Positions 23,226 through 36,759 of a DNA stretch of 64,000 bases are shown here, piece after piece. Source of the stretch: Meandrina meandrites (lineage: Eukaryota > Cnidaria > Anthozoa > Scleractinia > Meandrinidae); the NCBI GenBank assembly GCA_963693305.1, contig OY855905.1, positions 40,412,895 through 40,476,894 on the forward strand, given 5' to 3'. Position 1 is the first letter of the stretch. Each line of letters opens with the position of its first letter. The position numbers were made by a program, and so were the translations under genes. The notes below the pieces were generated by a model. That model was not told the origin of the DNA and did no database searches. It saw nothing but the letters and a program-made list of their open reading frames with translations.

Positions 23226-24604
23226 TTAAATTAAAGGATCGTTGTCAGTTTTGGCAGTGGAGCTATTCCGGTCCGGCCCAGCGGCAATGTTTGAAGCGGG
23301 TTGTTTGGCAGCTTGATACAACTGGTGTAGCCTGGAATTTTCTCTCCGTTCTACCTCTAATCGCCCGCGGTAGTTTTCCGCTTCCTTCTGCGCGTTCTCG
23401 AGCTCGGTACGATATTTGTCGCTGTCGCGTTGAAGAGCATTGACTTTTCCTTCCAACTCCTTTCGAACTTTTTCTTCCTCTGCTTGCCGCTGTTCCAGCA
23501 ACTTGCGAAGGTCTTCTTGGACTTGCAGTAGAACTTGAGGACCGATTAGCTGCTGCTGCTGCTGCGACTGCTGCTGAATATCGACTGATGTCTGGACAGG
23601 AGTCTGGCGGGAATATGACACACACAAAACTGTCAATCAAATGACGCATGGCATATTCTGCGTATGTCTCATTTTAGTCACGTTCGTCACACGCGTGACA
23701 CTCAGTTTTCAATCTTCTGCTGTCATACGTATGATTGACAGCAGTTAGAAAGACAAGTTGCCGTAATTTAGCAGTCGCGTAGCAGCTCTCGTAAGCTGGT
23801 CCTCCAGTGCAGCAGTTGCTATTGTGCTGGGGCTAGGGGCATTGATTCTTTTGTTTTTTTCTATTGCTTTCTCGAAGGGTAGCGAACTATTCATGTGAGA
23901 CTTGATCGTGCTAAAATAAACTGATTCAATCATTTACCTTGCGAAATTTTTTGATTATTTTTAAAATACTTTTTGACAACTTTGTGATGGCCATCGTTTG
24001 ACTCGGCCAATTTAACTACAAGGATTGTGAGAGGCGGAGCTGTCAAATCGCACGTTCGCTCACTGACAGCTGCCTGGCTGCTCCGCCTCCCTCCTTCTTA
24101 CATTTGATTGGTCATTTGAAACAGAAGCCATGAGAATGTTGTAAAAAAGATGTCAAAAATTAATCCTAAACTTTTTCAAGTGACAACGATTCGGTACGAT
24201 GCGATACGATACGATACGATACGATACGATACACAGCGCTGTCACAGTACACAGCAATTGACGAGTGAGTGAGTGTGATTTCATCCCTCGAGCACCCCTC
24301 TTGTTTCAATGGTAAAACGACAAGTTTTCTATGTCACGCAACAAAGAGGAGCCTTGTACTTACAGTGGATTAAATTGTCCGCACATCGCACAAAACTAGT
24401 GCCAAAGAAAAACAGCTGAGACATTTATGCGAGGACAGGCAATGTCAGGGTCAACTACAGCTACACCTCAAAGTAAGTAGTCAAGAGTAATTATCATTTT
24501 ATCACCTGGCCAAGCTGGGCAACGTAATTCTGGGGTAACAATGTCCTTTGTGGCACTGATTGAGCCAGTAATTGCTGAGTGATGTTTTGCTGTTGTTGTT
24601 GTTG

Positions 24605-24635
<31 letters not shown>

Positions 24636-27600
24636 TGTTGTTGCTGTTGTTGTTGTTGTGATCCTGTGGTTTGTTGTTGTTGTCGTTGCGGCTGCTGTTG
24701 TGAGTTCTGAGTCAGCTGTGGCATTTGATTCCCAATCTGTAACTGAGTATCTAAATCAAATATAAAGCCCAGGTTTAGTACTGAATATTCTGGAAAACAC
24801 GAATAAGTCGATACCGTTTTTGGAGAACTCCTTGGTAACTCGCCAAATATTGTTAGTTATTAGTCAGCCAGAAAACAGCACACATCGCTTGATTCCGAAC
24901 AAGAAGCTGAGACCATGGCTGCCATGGAGTGTGATACAATATATCTCGCAAAAATGGCAGTTTTCCTTCTACTGCGTTTAGTTCTACGAGTATGTTTAGA
25001 AAAACAGTGATTGTAGCACAGGTACATTACATAGCAAGTGCAGTGAAGTTCACTTACTTGCTAAGAGTTGTAGTTGTTGTGGTGTAAGAGTCGAAAATGT
25101 CAGCGGTAATGTTCCATGGCCAACGTTCTGCATCAAGTGCGCCAAGTTCAACTGTTCCTGTGGGAGCTGTAACTGAACAATCGGCGCCTGCGGTGCAGTT
25201 GAGCCAGCAGCTTGCTCCTGTGTAGTCTGGGCACTAGCGTCGTTTTGCTGAACAATAGCGACTGGGTTCTGCTGTGACTGGGTTGCTGCTGATGTTTGCT
25301 GCGTTTAAACAAGAAACAAAAATGTTAACGCTTGTTATTTCTCCTCTCAAAATTTATGTGTTGTAAGGCGGACTGCGGATCAACAGCAGCGAACGAGTTC
25401 ACAGCGGTCAAACGCAAAAATCCAACGCCACTTCCGGTGTTCATCATGCCGTGGTTTGCCAACTACCGCATGATGTTGTCGTGATACACCACTGTATAGT
25501 CTCTAAGGCTATGTTTACATGGGACCGGTTCGAAACGGATCGGTCCAAAAATTGGACCAGATCTAGGCCTTCTGTTTACACGAGACCGTTCTGGAACTGG
25601 TCTGGAAAGGATCCAAACGGTTCCAAAACTGGACCCGCAAACGGTTCCAGGATGGCCCCGTATAAACAGAAGCTAAGAGAAAGCCCTCTCTTTGAGCAAC
25701 TTTGCTCAACAGTGCCAAGCGCAAGCTGCTGATCGTTACTACTTGAGACACCTTATCAGGGTCAACGCCTTGCAAAAACGACAGCAAGTTGTAACCGTAT
25801 CATATAAGGATGCGGCATTAAGTTAGTCACTTGACTTTCGCTTCGCAATCCACGTATAGACACTTTAAAGTAGCATACCTGTTGGGAGTCCTGTGCGGCC
25901 ACTTGTTGAACAAGCTGCACCTGCGGAAGTGCAAAGTTTGGATCTGTCAGGAGCTGTGGCTGAACATGCTGTAATCCTGCTGGAACCTGAAGCGTTATAA
26001 ACAGCTCCTGTGTTCCTGGAATACTCTGTGTATTTATATCGTCCTGTTTTGATTCACTGCCATCTTGCTGAAGCTGGGCCTGTGCTACTTCCTGAAAGGG
26101 CGTGACATCGACAATATGTTAACACGAGTCTGAATATGCACCTATTATCCAACATATATCACACGGTATTTGTACTCTTACTAAGAGACCTGTCCGGACC
26201 ACGTTAGAAAGACGAACACTGTTCAAAGTCAATCTCTTTTTGACTTTTTAGTATGTAGTACTATTGTACTGCAAGACTCGTAAACTGAATGTATAGCAAC
26301 TTATAGGGAACCTTTACCACACGCCACACATCAGGGCCTAACAGTCAGCGCTTTTGACACCGGATCGAGTGGTCCGGGTTCAGGCCCTGTCAGGGGTCTC
26401 TGTATTGTGTTCTTCGGCAAGACACTCTACTCTCATGGTGCCCTCTTCACCCTGGTGTGTAATCAAATGGTGACGAGTGACAATAGGAAATAATTTCACA
26501 CGGGTTTTGTCAAAATTCTAATTTCCCTCGCCTGGAGGCTCTGAGAATTATTAGTTAGAATTTGACAAAACGCAAGTGAAACTATTTCCTAATTTCACGA
26601 GTATACCATTTGATTACCTTTTAATTCGGCTTAAGTTTGCAATTTTCAGAATTTGTCGACTAATTTGACGAATAATTTGTCACCCAATGATATTAAACAA
26701 CAAATTTAATGCTTCATACTACAGAAACTGGGATATTACCTCTGGCAACTGTGCCGGAACGTAGGCTTAACCTTACCTTTAACTTACCTAGTGTACTGAA
26801 TCTACCGTGTAGTTATACCTTAAGAAGTGTTATCATTTAAAATGTCTACACACCTGTGACTGGTTCTGGCTTCTTAACAACTCTGCTGCTTGATTGTGGT
26901 CAACTTTTACTTGAGCTAAAATGAAACAATTGAATTGTCCATCAGTGGTACTGCAAAGTTGTCTTTACAGTGATGTTGTAGAAATACAGCAGATGTATCA
27001 GCATTTTAGAAGAACAATGTGCCAATGACGGTCAACAAATAAACTCTCATTACTTGTTTCCATAGAAAACCAACTATTCTTACTACATGAACTTCTTGAT
27101 GCTAATATAGTTGGAAGAATTTGATAACATATTGTAAATGGATGGAGATTTTTCTATCTGATCAACTTCTTTTTATCTCGCAATGCAAACACCTGACTTT
27201 GTATCGAAAACATAAAGAGAAACTAGATGTTAATTTTTGTTAGGACAAATAACAGCTTTGTCATCTTTCTCACCTATGCCATCCTTGTTTGTCGTTGCAT
27301 TCAGCTCCAGCACGACTGAAGGCTGCACGCCTTGCATCGGAGCAAGCATCTGACTTAATGCAAGCTGTGTCTGGAGCTGTGTCTGGCCTGAGCCACTTGG
27401 CAGCTGAAACGGAGCCATGATGGTCTGTGGAAGTATCGTCTGTGCAGCTGTATTAAGAGAGTGCGTGCTTGAAGCACCAAGGCTTACACTCTTCACTGAG
27501 GCAGAATCTGCTCCTGCAATTGTAACACCTGAGCTTGCTGCGCTTGTCGATATCGGTGCATGTACATCTCCTGCAGTTGTCACAGAAGACGATGCCTGTT

Positions 27601-30600
27601 GTAGGGACACACCAGCTGCATTGGAGAAAAAGGGTGCACCAGTTTGCACCAGAGGCATTAGCTGTGCCCCTGTTGAGGCTACTTGCTGTGGCGTCATTAC
27701 TGGCATTGAGAATGACAGTGGCAGAGGTGAGGTTTGAGCAGGTGATGATAACGAAGACAGGGCAGAGAGTGCTGCAAGGGGCGATGGCATTGGGAAGAGA
27801 CTTGAAGGAGTCAGTGGAGTGGTAAAGGTGGGCGTCGTTGGTGGAAGGCTGAGTGGTGCAATGCCGATGGGTCTGCCAGCCATGGCTGTAACTTGCAGTG
27901 GCGGTGTTGTGGAGGTCCCAGATGTACTGTAGCTTAAGGTGGCAGTAGCAAGAGTTGCTAGTGTGTCAAGAACACTGGAGTCTTGAGGCTTGGTGGTACT
28001 TGAGGTGCTTTTGCCCTCAGACAAAGCTGTAGAAAATTAAAAAGCACAAATAATAATATCACATTGAAAAAAGGAAACCTCTGAATGTTTGAATTACCTT
28101 GCTCCCATCTTTGTCTGATCAAAAACTGAGTTATCTGCAGCCTTAGGGCTTGACCACGGTCAAACGTCTGGGGTAGTTTTATTGATTTCGAAGAATATCA
28201 TTCACGATAATGTGGAAGCATCAGGAAGGATAGGTAAAATATAAAACAAGTTTCTTTACTTTTTAAATGCTTCGCACTTGTACAAAATATTATTGCTCTG
28301 ACAATGGTGCTGACAGTCTGCATTTTTCTGTTTTCAATTACTTTACTTTACTTTATTTAGTTTTATGATGGTTGCCGATAGTAAAAACAGTGGCAGATCT
28401 ATTCATGCCCCAAAAGGTAAGGGTGATATTCTTCAGCACTTTTTAGGGCTTCTCTTTTTTGGAATAAGGCAGGGCAGGGGGGGGGGGGGGGGGGGATGTA
28501 CTCAGACCAACAACAAACTACATGTAAACACTAGGATTTGTCCCAAAAATGTCAGAATATATATCTTACAACTTGCGCTACTCAGCCTATCAATTGAATA
28601 CTTACCAGTAGACACCTGACACTCTCCTTCACTTTCAGATTTTGCTTTTACTATAGCTGCCGCAGACACAAGGGAAGCAATAGAGTTCTCAGTTGGACTA
28701 CGCAGGGATGGTGAACCTAGGAAAACAAAGAGTACAATCAATTTCCAAATCAAAGCCCTTTTCATAAAATAGCAAAATGTGCCTAGTGATACTTTTAGTT
28801 CAACATCCAAAGATTTTCCTCAATCCTTTTCACATGTTATTTTGTATGATTTTAAAGAATGGTACCCACCCATAAACAAATAAAACATTCCCTGGCTGGG
28901 AAAAAAATTGGAAAAAGGTTTTCCCCAATTTTTCTAACCATCAGACAAAACAAACCAATTCCTGCTTTACATTTTCTTTACTTTTGTTTAACGAAAACAA
29001 TTTTCATTTGCCATAATAAGAAAAAAAATCTTCATCAAAACTCATAGAAACTCAGTTCCTCCACACTTTGCCCATTGCATCGTTGGAAATAGCTATTCTT
29101 GGTTTATCACGCCTGTTTGGTTTGTTGCATTATTTGAATTTGTTCTGATTGGCCAGTCATTACAAAACTGATCTCACAAAATGTATACAATATGTCATAT
29201 CATTACAAACGCACTACATACCTGCATTAGGAAACTGAGGAGGTGCCGACACTCGTCTGCCTCCCCCCACTGCAGATTTGGGCGATGTTCCAGGTGTAGT
29301 TGCCTTTCTACGTGCCTTGTTACCATTTTCTGTAATAAATAAGTCTTCAATAAACACTAAATTCTTCAGCTTAAGTGCAAAGCTGTGACTCATATTTTAG
29401 ATATCACTTATTACTTGCAGATCAATTTTGTCACGTTGCAGTGATGTTGTTATAAAAGCCAGAGCTACATAGCTCTGACAAGGGCTAATGCTCAAAACAA
29501 CAACTTTTCCAAAATTTATTCACTAATGGCAGTTCAGTGTTGTTTTCCGCTGACTGAGGCATGAATGAAGCAGAAAGTTTTACATTCTTTCTCACACTTC
29601 TGGGAGTCTGGGTGCTACTGTGCTGGGGGCCTAGGTCACATGTTTCAGCTTGGAATGGCTGCCAGTTGTGTGTGAGAATTTAAGTTACCTTTGTCAACTT
29701 CCAGTTGATAATGTTAATATTAATGTTTTTATTTACCCATTCAGTGATTTCTTACAGTTGTATTAGATCCTTACTCTTGACAAACCCTTTTGGGCTTACA
29801 AGGAGAGTACCTGTTACATTATAGATTTGCTGATGCACTACTCTATAATGATACAGCACATTAGCATTTGTATAGTTTAAAAAACACACACAGTCTAATA
29901 ACTTTGTCTATGAACCAGCATTAAGGCAGGTGGAAGACCAAGGCTTCTAGACTTGTGATTGAAAGGCACTTAGCTTGGCTTGACAACATGTAAAAACAGC
30001 AGTGGGCTGGAGTAAAGAACAGTACTTAAGACAGTACATATGGCAGTGGGCCAGAGTACAGAACAGTTCTTAAGACAGCACATATGGCAGTGGGCCCGAG
30101 AACAGTACAGTACTTACCTGTGGGGCCTTCTGGGCCAGTCCAGGATCCTGCCGTCATAGGAAACTTTTTTGTTCTTTGTCTCTTCTTCATTGAGTTCAGT
30201 GAGAGGTTGTTGCGATCAGCTATGGAAAATACAATGAATAATCCATCAGAAGAGATGTATATACACAGAGCATAATTGCCATGCTTTTAGTGTTTTCATG
30301 ATAGCAGGTGTAACCTGGTTGACTACCAAAACAGAACTGTACAATCGTGCAGTTACTGCTGTAAAAACTAAATAACAAGTAAATTATGCATTATCAAATC
30401 GTTATCAAATTATACTTATTAATAACAATAATAATATTTTGTGATTGTGATACACACCTTGTCTCTTTGGAGTCTTTGGTAATGTTAAATCTTGATCCTT
30501 GTGAATGAAAAGAGATGATAAACAAAAATCATTGGTAAAGCTTAATGACTACTAACAGTGAGTTCTAGTACAGGTACCCGGTATGTGCTAAGACAGGAAC

Positions 30601-33600
30601 AGTAAAATGGTCTAATCTACACACTCTGTTTGAAGAGAATTCAAGTCAAACAGAACGATCATTCTTTAAAGTCCACTCACACTGGGTAGACACAATTCCT
30701 TAAATTGAACTTATACTGTCTGGGAGGTGCAAATGGGGTCATAAATTAAAACCCACAAAATCCCTCAGAATTGAAGCAAAACCCAACAAACTGCCCTGAA
30801 TTAAAATAAACCCACCTACCCCCACCCCCCCCCCCCCAAAAAAAAAAAAATTCCTATGGATGCTGAAAATTTTTGAACTGTAAAATACTCACAGCAAAAA
30901 TTAAAGAACAAACAAAGAACTACAGTACACATGGCTTCCCATTTTTTGAATACCCAAAAAATCCATGATAAATTGATATACCTAAACAAATACTATCCAA
31001 AATTTTCTTGCCCAAACATCCCTAAAAAAAAAAACTTAAAAAAAAAAACTTAAAAAAAAACTTAAAAAAAAAACTTAAAAAAAAAAATTTTTGAAACTTA
31101 CAATTATTGTAAGTTTCAAAAAATCTTTTGCACCTCCCCGTCACCATAAATCCGGAGTCTCCCCCCCCTCCACTGGGTTCCGCAACACATACATGTACTG
31201 TCTTGCTAAGTTACCATATGATTACTATTTATTATCAGCATGAAAGCAGAGACATGTAATGATACATGTACCATTATATGCATTTTGGTACAGGTACATT
31301 AAATTTATATTTACAGACTATGCAAAAAGAATGTACATGTACAGCTGTACATATACACCTAAAGACTCTCCTTCTACTCAGAGCATTCATGCAACCTAAG
31401 CAGTGTTTGCCGAATTCCTGTTTCAGCGACAGTCTCTTGCAAAATTGATCAGAAAACTTGTCTTTAACATAAAGTTGCATGTACAAGATCGAGACACGTA
31501 ATTGCTTTACAGTTCATTTTGTCTTGCATGAATGGAGAAACCTGTGTGGAGAACTCACAGGTTTACTCTTCAGTTACAACTGACCTGATCTGATGATAAT
31601 GCCGTCAACACTTCAGTGTAACCCTTAGCTCTTGCAATATCAACTGGAGTCTTGCCAAACTGAATAAACAAAACAACTCCATTCAGTGGATGAATTACAG
31701 TTCACTCAGCTCAGTGGCATACACCACCTGAGCTTATTGTACCATGAAGTGACTGAATAACAAAGACATGTATGCACACATGTACGCCTATGTGTATATT
31801 TTACATACACTGAAACAACTGCATATATATGCAATGTTACTTATTTCTGAGTGGTACTGTTTTTGCTCTCAAGAATGGAAGGCCACAACATCCCCTAGAA
31901 ACATTTTCCATTTTTTTTAGTTCAGATGCACATTGCATTTATGGAGGAAAACTCTTCACTATCAAAGAGGTACAACTTTACACTTTGTCTTTTTGTTCCT
32001 TCCCAAAAAGCCATTTAGGTCGTGCACACATCCGAAATTCATTTAAGGTGATTCCACTGAAAAAGAAGGAGTAATCAAAAATCAAAAGACTTGGTCCAGT
32101 TCATAATTATGTTTTGAGCATTGCAAAAATGCAATAAAAAATAGGGGTCACTGTGCTCGTTTTTGTGCAACCTGGATGGCTATTATGGTAAATATATGAC
32201 CCATGAGGTTTATATTAGGAATCCTAGTAATCCGAAGAGGGAACTATCATTTTTTTAGAAAAATCATTTCTTGCATTAAAATATCAAAGCAGTTATACAA
32301 TCTTACATAACAAACTATTTTAATTGAAGTGGAATTAAGATTATAAAAGAAATTAGAGATTTTGTTGCGTGTGCACATAAGCAGCACTACCAAAATACGT
32401 GCTTTTAAAAGCATTCAAATAAAAATATCTCAAAATAGTTTAATCAACTTTTCTTTAAATCATGATATATTGTAGTCAACCGTATATTAAAAAATGGGGG
32501 TCACCGTGCTCATTTAGAAGAAAATAACCATTTATTCCCTGCTTAAGCTTAATCTGAAGGAAATGCCGTAATGTTGTGTGCGCGAGCGCTCGTGCGCACG
32601 CTAAATGACGTGAAAAATCATGCGCAGCAAGGATGCGCAATGCAATTCAGTGGAATCACCTTAACATCATGTGTAAGTGAAAATTTGGTATTATAAGATC
32701 AAGTCTACTTATGTCACACATCTTACCTTGCTCTTGATATCTATCTTGGCTCCTGCTCTGAGCAGAATCTTGACAATGTCAACATGGTTGTGTTCACAAG
32801 CCCAGTGAAGAGGAGTCATGTTCAACTGCAGACAAAAAGGAACAATTAAGAACTAAGAAATCCTTCTACAATAAAACTAAGGCAAGATACATGCATCCAG
32901 GAAGTACTTCCAAGAAAAAATGATTAGCAGAGAGGAAATCCTGAAATAACATGTATTTCATGCCTTACCATGTCAATGTTGTTTGCACAGGCTCCTGAGG
33001 AAATAAGAAGCTCTACCACAAGGGTGTGACCATGCTGCGAGGCCATGTGTAAAGGTGTTCTGTCAACCTGTAGAAAAAAACATTAGTTACTTTCAAGTAA
33101 CATACCTGTAGTTCAGTGTAATTTAGCATCTGTACAACACCATGATTGTGGGATTTGAAAGACTAACAATGATTGCTGAAATTGATAAATTAATGCATGT
33201 AAACATGTATCTGTTACAGGTCAAAATTAGCTTCAGTTCATTTTTCTCAACCTACGTTATTTTACTAGGTCAATAAGTAGAAAATTGAATTAAAACACCT
33301 CCCCTCCCTTGATGTTTCTGACCCCCCTCTACCATCCATCCTTACTTACTCACTTATAGGCAGAGTGAGCGGCAACAAATAAACTGAACACTTCAGAAAA
33401 CCATGTGACCTAGTCCCCCTGCACACTAGCACCCAGACTGTGTGAGCAAAAATGTTTTCCACTTCATTTGTGCCTCAGCAAGTGAAAAACAACACTTATG
33501 GTAAAATAATTACAGGACGGTGTGAATGTAAATATAATTTGGAGGAGTACCATTACATACATGTGCGAAGGAAATAATATCAAGAGTACCTTTGTCCTAG

Positions 33601-33907
33601 CATCTCTGCTGACCCCAGCCCGGAGCAACACTTCTGCTGTCTGGGTGTGACCATGCTGGGCTGCCAAGTGTAGTGGAGAGGTACCAAGCTAAACAAATGT
33701 AAAAATCTCAGTCTAATAGTTTTTAGATGATCCTCAGAAGTGTTAGGAAACATTTGACTTCTCTTACTAATAATGACTTACCCAGTCTGTTGTAAAAGGT
33801 GCTCCAGATGCCATTAACATACTAACTTCATCTGCATGTCCTTTACGAGATGCTTCTAGCAAACGCTTTCCTAGGTCTACCAGTGACGACTTTTCCTTCT
33901 CTTTCAT
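23226..33907 (-). CDS. GABPB: GA-binding protein subunit beta homologue, 15 coding exons, 916 aa
   Basis: Coding exons in transcript order: 33907-33782, 33688-33590, 33067-32969, 32825-32727, 31659-31585, 30497-30458, 30219-30118, 29329-29222, 28716-28606, 28026-27274, 26915-26854, 26091-25879, 25298-25058, 24750-24506 and 23603-23226. Phases match throughout; the total is 916 codons plus stop. The N-terminus ([20 protein letters not shown]) leads into about four ankyrin repeats, three on separate 99-nt exons ([36 protein letters not shown]), with a final [14 protein letters not shown] basic KKRQRTKKF follows at about 191-199. A long Ser/Thr- and Gln-rich region includes a 24-Gln run. The last exon encodes a charged coiled coil ([20 protein letters not shown]). 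In this family the ankyrin repeats bind the ETS subunit GABP-alpha and the C-terminus dimerises. Vertebrate proteins are about 350-450 residues; the extra length lies in the middle. Confidence 0.9.
24195..24232. repeat. (GATAC)n short tandem repeat
   Basis: About seven imperfect tandem units of a GATAC pentamer lie in the last GABP-beta intron (23604-24505). They follow a segment with several short inverted blocks. Confidence 0.85.
24583..24658 (-). repeat. CAG/CAA repeat encoding a 24-Gln run
   Basis: It lies within coding exon 24750-24506 of the GABP-beta gene. A mixture of CAA and CAG codons encodes 24 consecutive glutamines, with further Gln-rich sequence on either side. Length polymorphism is likely at the pure-repeat part. 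Confidence 0.9.
26334..26780 (+). mobile_element. tRNA-derived SINE interrupted by a foldback element
   Basis: The head (GGGCCTAACAGTCAGCG, then GGTCCGGGTTCAGGCCC) and the body (TGTATTGTGTTCTTCGGCAA) match the family member at 5572-5880. The body stops at about 26459 and resumes at about 26720 (GCTTCATACTACAGAAACTG), with other sequence between. It lies in the GABP-beta intron between exons 26915-26854 and 26091-25879, in antisense. Confidence 0.72.
26460..26618. mobile_element. Foldback element inserted in the SINE
   Basis: The left arm begins TAATCAAATGGT and the right arm ends ACCATTTGATTA. Internal blocks also pair (AGGAAATAATTTCAC with GTGAAACTATTTCCT; TTTTGTCAAAATTCTAA with TTAGAATTTGACAAAA). 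It separates the two halves of the SINE, so it inserted later. Confidence 0.7.
30830..31090. repeat. Low-complexity A-rich and C-rich tracts
   Basis: A C-run followed by an A-run at about 30826-30850, and repeated 'C-T-T-A(n)' blocks at 31020-31090, lie in the GABP-beta intron between exons 31659-31585 and 30497-30458. Nothing else is evident in this intron. Confidence 0.8.
32047..32660. mobile_element. TTAA-flanked non-autonomous DNA transposon
   Basis: The ends are GGTGATTCCACTGAA and TTCAGTGGAATCACC (15-bp perfect TIR), each abutting TTAA (32043-32046 and 32661-32664). The interior is A/T-rich with two blocks related to GGGGTCACCGTGCTC (about 32146 and 32500). There is no transposase. It lies in the GABP-beta intron between exons 32825-32727 and 31659-31585. 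Confidence 0.82.
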
Positions 33908-36553
33908 ACTGCTTATTTACAGTCACTGTATGTATATGGCAGGAAAACCTAAAAGTTAAAGATATGTTTGGTGTACAGTAGTACAGTATGAAGTCGTACA
34001 TAATTAAACACAGTCAAGCCATCTGTCAATTGGTGGTCTCCCCGCCTACATGTATATTTATATTTCACTTGGTGAGTACAAGTGCACTTATCTTCCAAGG
34101 TTAGATGGCAAGCTCGAGGCCAACTACAAGTATCAGCCAAAAGCGTGCTCCCAGGGTTGTCTATCAAAAATTAGACGGCCCTTGCGTAGTCAATTAAATT
34201 GAGTCTGAAACTCTTAACCTATACTAGACTATACTCAGATACATTTTTGGAACCCTGTGCTAGACTAAACACCAAAACTTCCTACTCTACACTAGCGGTA
34301 TTTAACAACACTTTGTTTGACAAGGTTACCAGGGGTCAGTAGAATTGCTGTACTGTCCCGGGTGCCGATATTGAACTTTTGTTTGCTGGGAAACTTTGTC
34401 TAGACTAAATTCTCCAAGCAACTGATAAGTTTCATTGATACCCCATTCTAGACCAAACTCTCTGATTACTTAATTACCCTATCTCAGAGATGCCAACCTA
34501 AAAAAAAACTAAAATCTGGGAGACCCCCAATTCTGCGCCAAGACACCTCTTTCTAACCCTCAAAATAGACCTCTGCAATTCATCCACAAAAATGTGTCAA
34601 ATATTGTAAAAATACCCCTCAAAATTGGCCAAATTAAGTGTGAATTTTTTTCCTTCATATCCGAGAGATTAATCTGGGAGAGTTGACATATATGCTATCC
34701 AACACTAAACTGCCTGTTTATCACATCCTTCACGGCAGCACATTACAGTGCACCTGTAAAGTGAGTACTCCCCCCTCGGGGAACTGAGGACATGGTAGGA
34801 CCTTTGCATCAAACTCCTTGTGTTGGGGAAAAGTGGGGCTTAGATTTATGGCAACCCAAGTGACAGGGAATCATCGGGACTTTGCTTCTGGTAAAGCAAG
34901 GGGATATTCAGTTCAGATATATTTGTGTTCAGTTCTACATCCAAATAATTATGTAAATAATCTTGTATAAAATGTAGAGAATGACACTGTGGCACTGGCA
35001 CTATAATGTTCTTTCAGGGTTTTTTTATGAATCTAACAATAGTGTTACCTCAGCTTATGTAGAGATTATCAAAAAATGTTGTGTTTTGACTATTATATTA
35101 TTGTTGAATGTAATAATGATTGCAGGCTGGCTAATTACACAGTCATGTACTGATCTGCCAGGGTTTGCTGGGTTTTTGCCTTACTCACATAACAGGGATT
35201 TAGACTGGGGACTTTGCTAGAAAAGTCCCCCACAGGTGGGAAAATACAGGAACTTTAAGCAAAGCCCCCGCATCATCAGCCAGGGGTCCCCTCGTTGGGG
35301 AAGGCAAATTGACAAGTGCATTAAATCTGTACTGTACAGGTCATAGTTGACTACGGTTCCATATCAAATGCAACAAAGAACTTACACATGTGACTTTAAA
35401 TAACGTTTTTGTGTTAAAATTTTAAAAAAAAGTGAGAATTAAATAAACATAGTGGTATTAGTGGTATTATTTACATTATCGCAGGAGGATGAGACATGTC
35501 ATTTTATTAACACACGGTATATATAATGTAAAATTGTACGTTTAAAACTTTATTATTATTGCCGTATATAAAAACTATTTTATTGGTGCTTAAGAAAAAT
35601 TCACAGCTAGAAGAAGAAGCAATCAAGAACAACAGCAAAGAAATTAACCAAAAAGTGCACGAAAAATAACCAAACGATTGTGGACCAAATAAGCTGATTC
35701 AACGGAATAGTATTTTTTATGTTCATATTTAGTTGAGTAAGACTTCTAGCGATTCACAACAGGCAAAAACTAAGTATCAAAACATGCCCAACTAAACGAT
35801 CACAGCGTAAAAGATTGCTATGCGCAAAGTTTTCTCGTCCGGAAGTCAACACCGCCATCTTGGCTACGCATATAGCCTTCATCAACACCAAACAAAACTT
35901 ACGCTTGACACAATAAACACGCAGACAACACAGTACATGAATCAAGGCAAACGTTTTTCACAGTCAAGAATGGTTATTATTCGGGTTTTGTTTCAAACCT
36001 ATCCATATCATATCAACTTAATGAGAAAGACGAATTTTGGAATCGGAGATGATCGGCGGGAGTAAATACACATCTTCACTCTGACTTGACAAGTACGAAT
36101 TTCAACAGATTGCAGATTTGATTATTCGTAAAAAGGCTAAAATATTATTGAAATCCACAAGAGAAGATATTTTTCTCAAGGAATAGAAAGACAGGTGCAA
36201 AGTTGGGCAAATGGAGCAGTGATATAGAAAACACACGCCAACTAACCTTTCACATCCGGAGTGTCTAATTTATGCAAAACTACGAACGCGTCCACAACAC
36301 ACAAACTACCGGTGCACCAAACTTCCATTTGCGAAGAGAACTCGCAGCATCTTGGCTCGAAAAATGACGGAGTGGGTATTTAGTTCAATAATCGTTCCAA
36401 TCATGTTATTTTTATTCAAAGCAAAATGAAAACACGGCCGTCATTCGTATCACAACCAATACTCGAAGGAAAAGAACAACAACACGGAAGCGAGAATTTT
36501 CCCTTCTAACTTCTGCTCGACGACTCGGGAAATTACGCCTAGATTTGACCTAC
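33908..36553. other. Long 5' intron / upstream region of the GABP-beta gene
   Basis: This region contains no recognised coding exon on either strand. Just above the start codon at 33907 a short UTR precedes a probable acceptor (minus-strand ATACATACAG, about 33930). The upstream non-coding exon at 36554 would splice to it. The interval otherwise holds A/T-rich sequence with short inverted repeats. Confidence 0.45.
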
Positions 36554-36690
36554 CTTGAAGCACCTGTTCCGCAATTTAATCCCTGAAATGATCCACGATG
36601 TCCTGGAAAATATTGCGTGAAAAAAATCAAGCCATCAAAAGTTTACAGGCTGCAAAAAAGGCCGGAAACTAGCAGCGGAAGCACATGGTT
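36554..36690 (-). promoter_or_regulatory. Candidate non-coding first exon and promoter of the GABP-beta gene
   Basis: On the minus strand a segment ending GGTGCTTCAAG|GTAGGT gives a consensus donor at 36554. Just upstream (plus-strand 36662-36681) lie CCGGAA and CGGAAG cores, with a reverse GGAA core near 36713. These are ETS/GABP-type sites. The 5' boundary is approximate. Confidence 0.5.
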
Positions 36691-36759
36691 GGTTCTCGTC
36701 GCTCGTTTAGAACTTCCTTTGCTCCTTGGACGCCGTTGTACGCATGATCACGTGATCTG

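Noticed and set aside
23263..23649. Ala/Arg/Ser-rich minus-strand frame over the last GABP-beta exon
   Set aside because: It is in another frame of the coiled-coil exon; the other frame matches the phase from the upstream exons.
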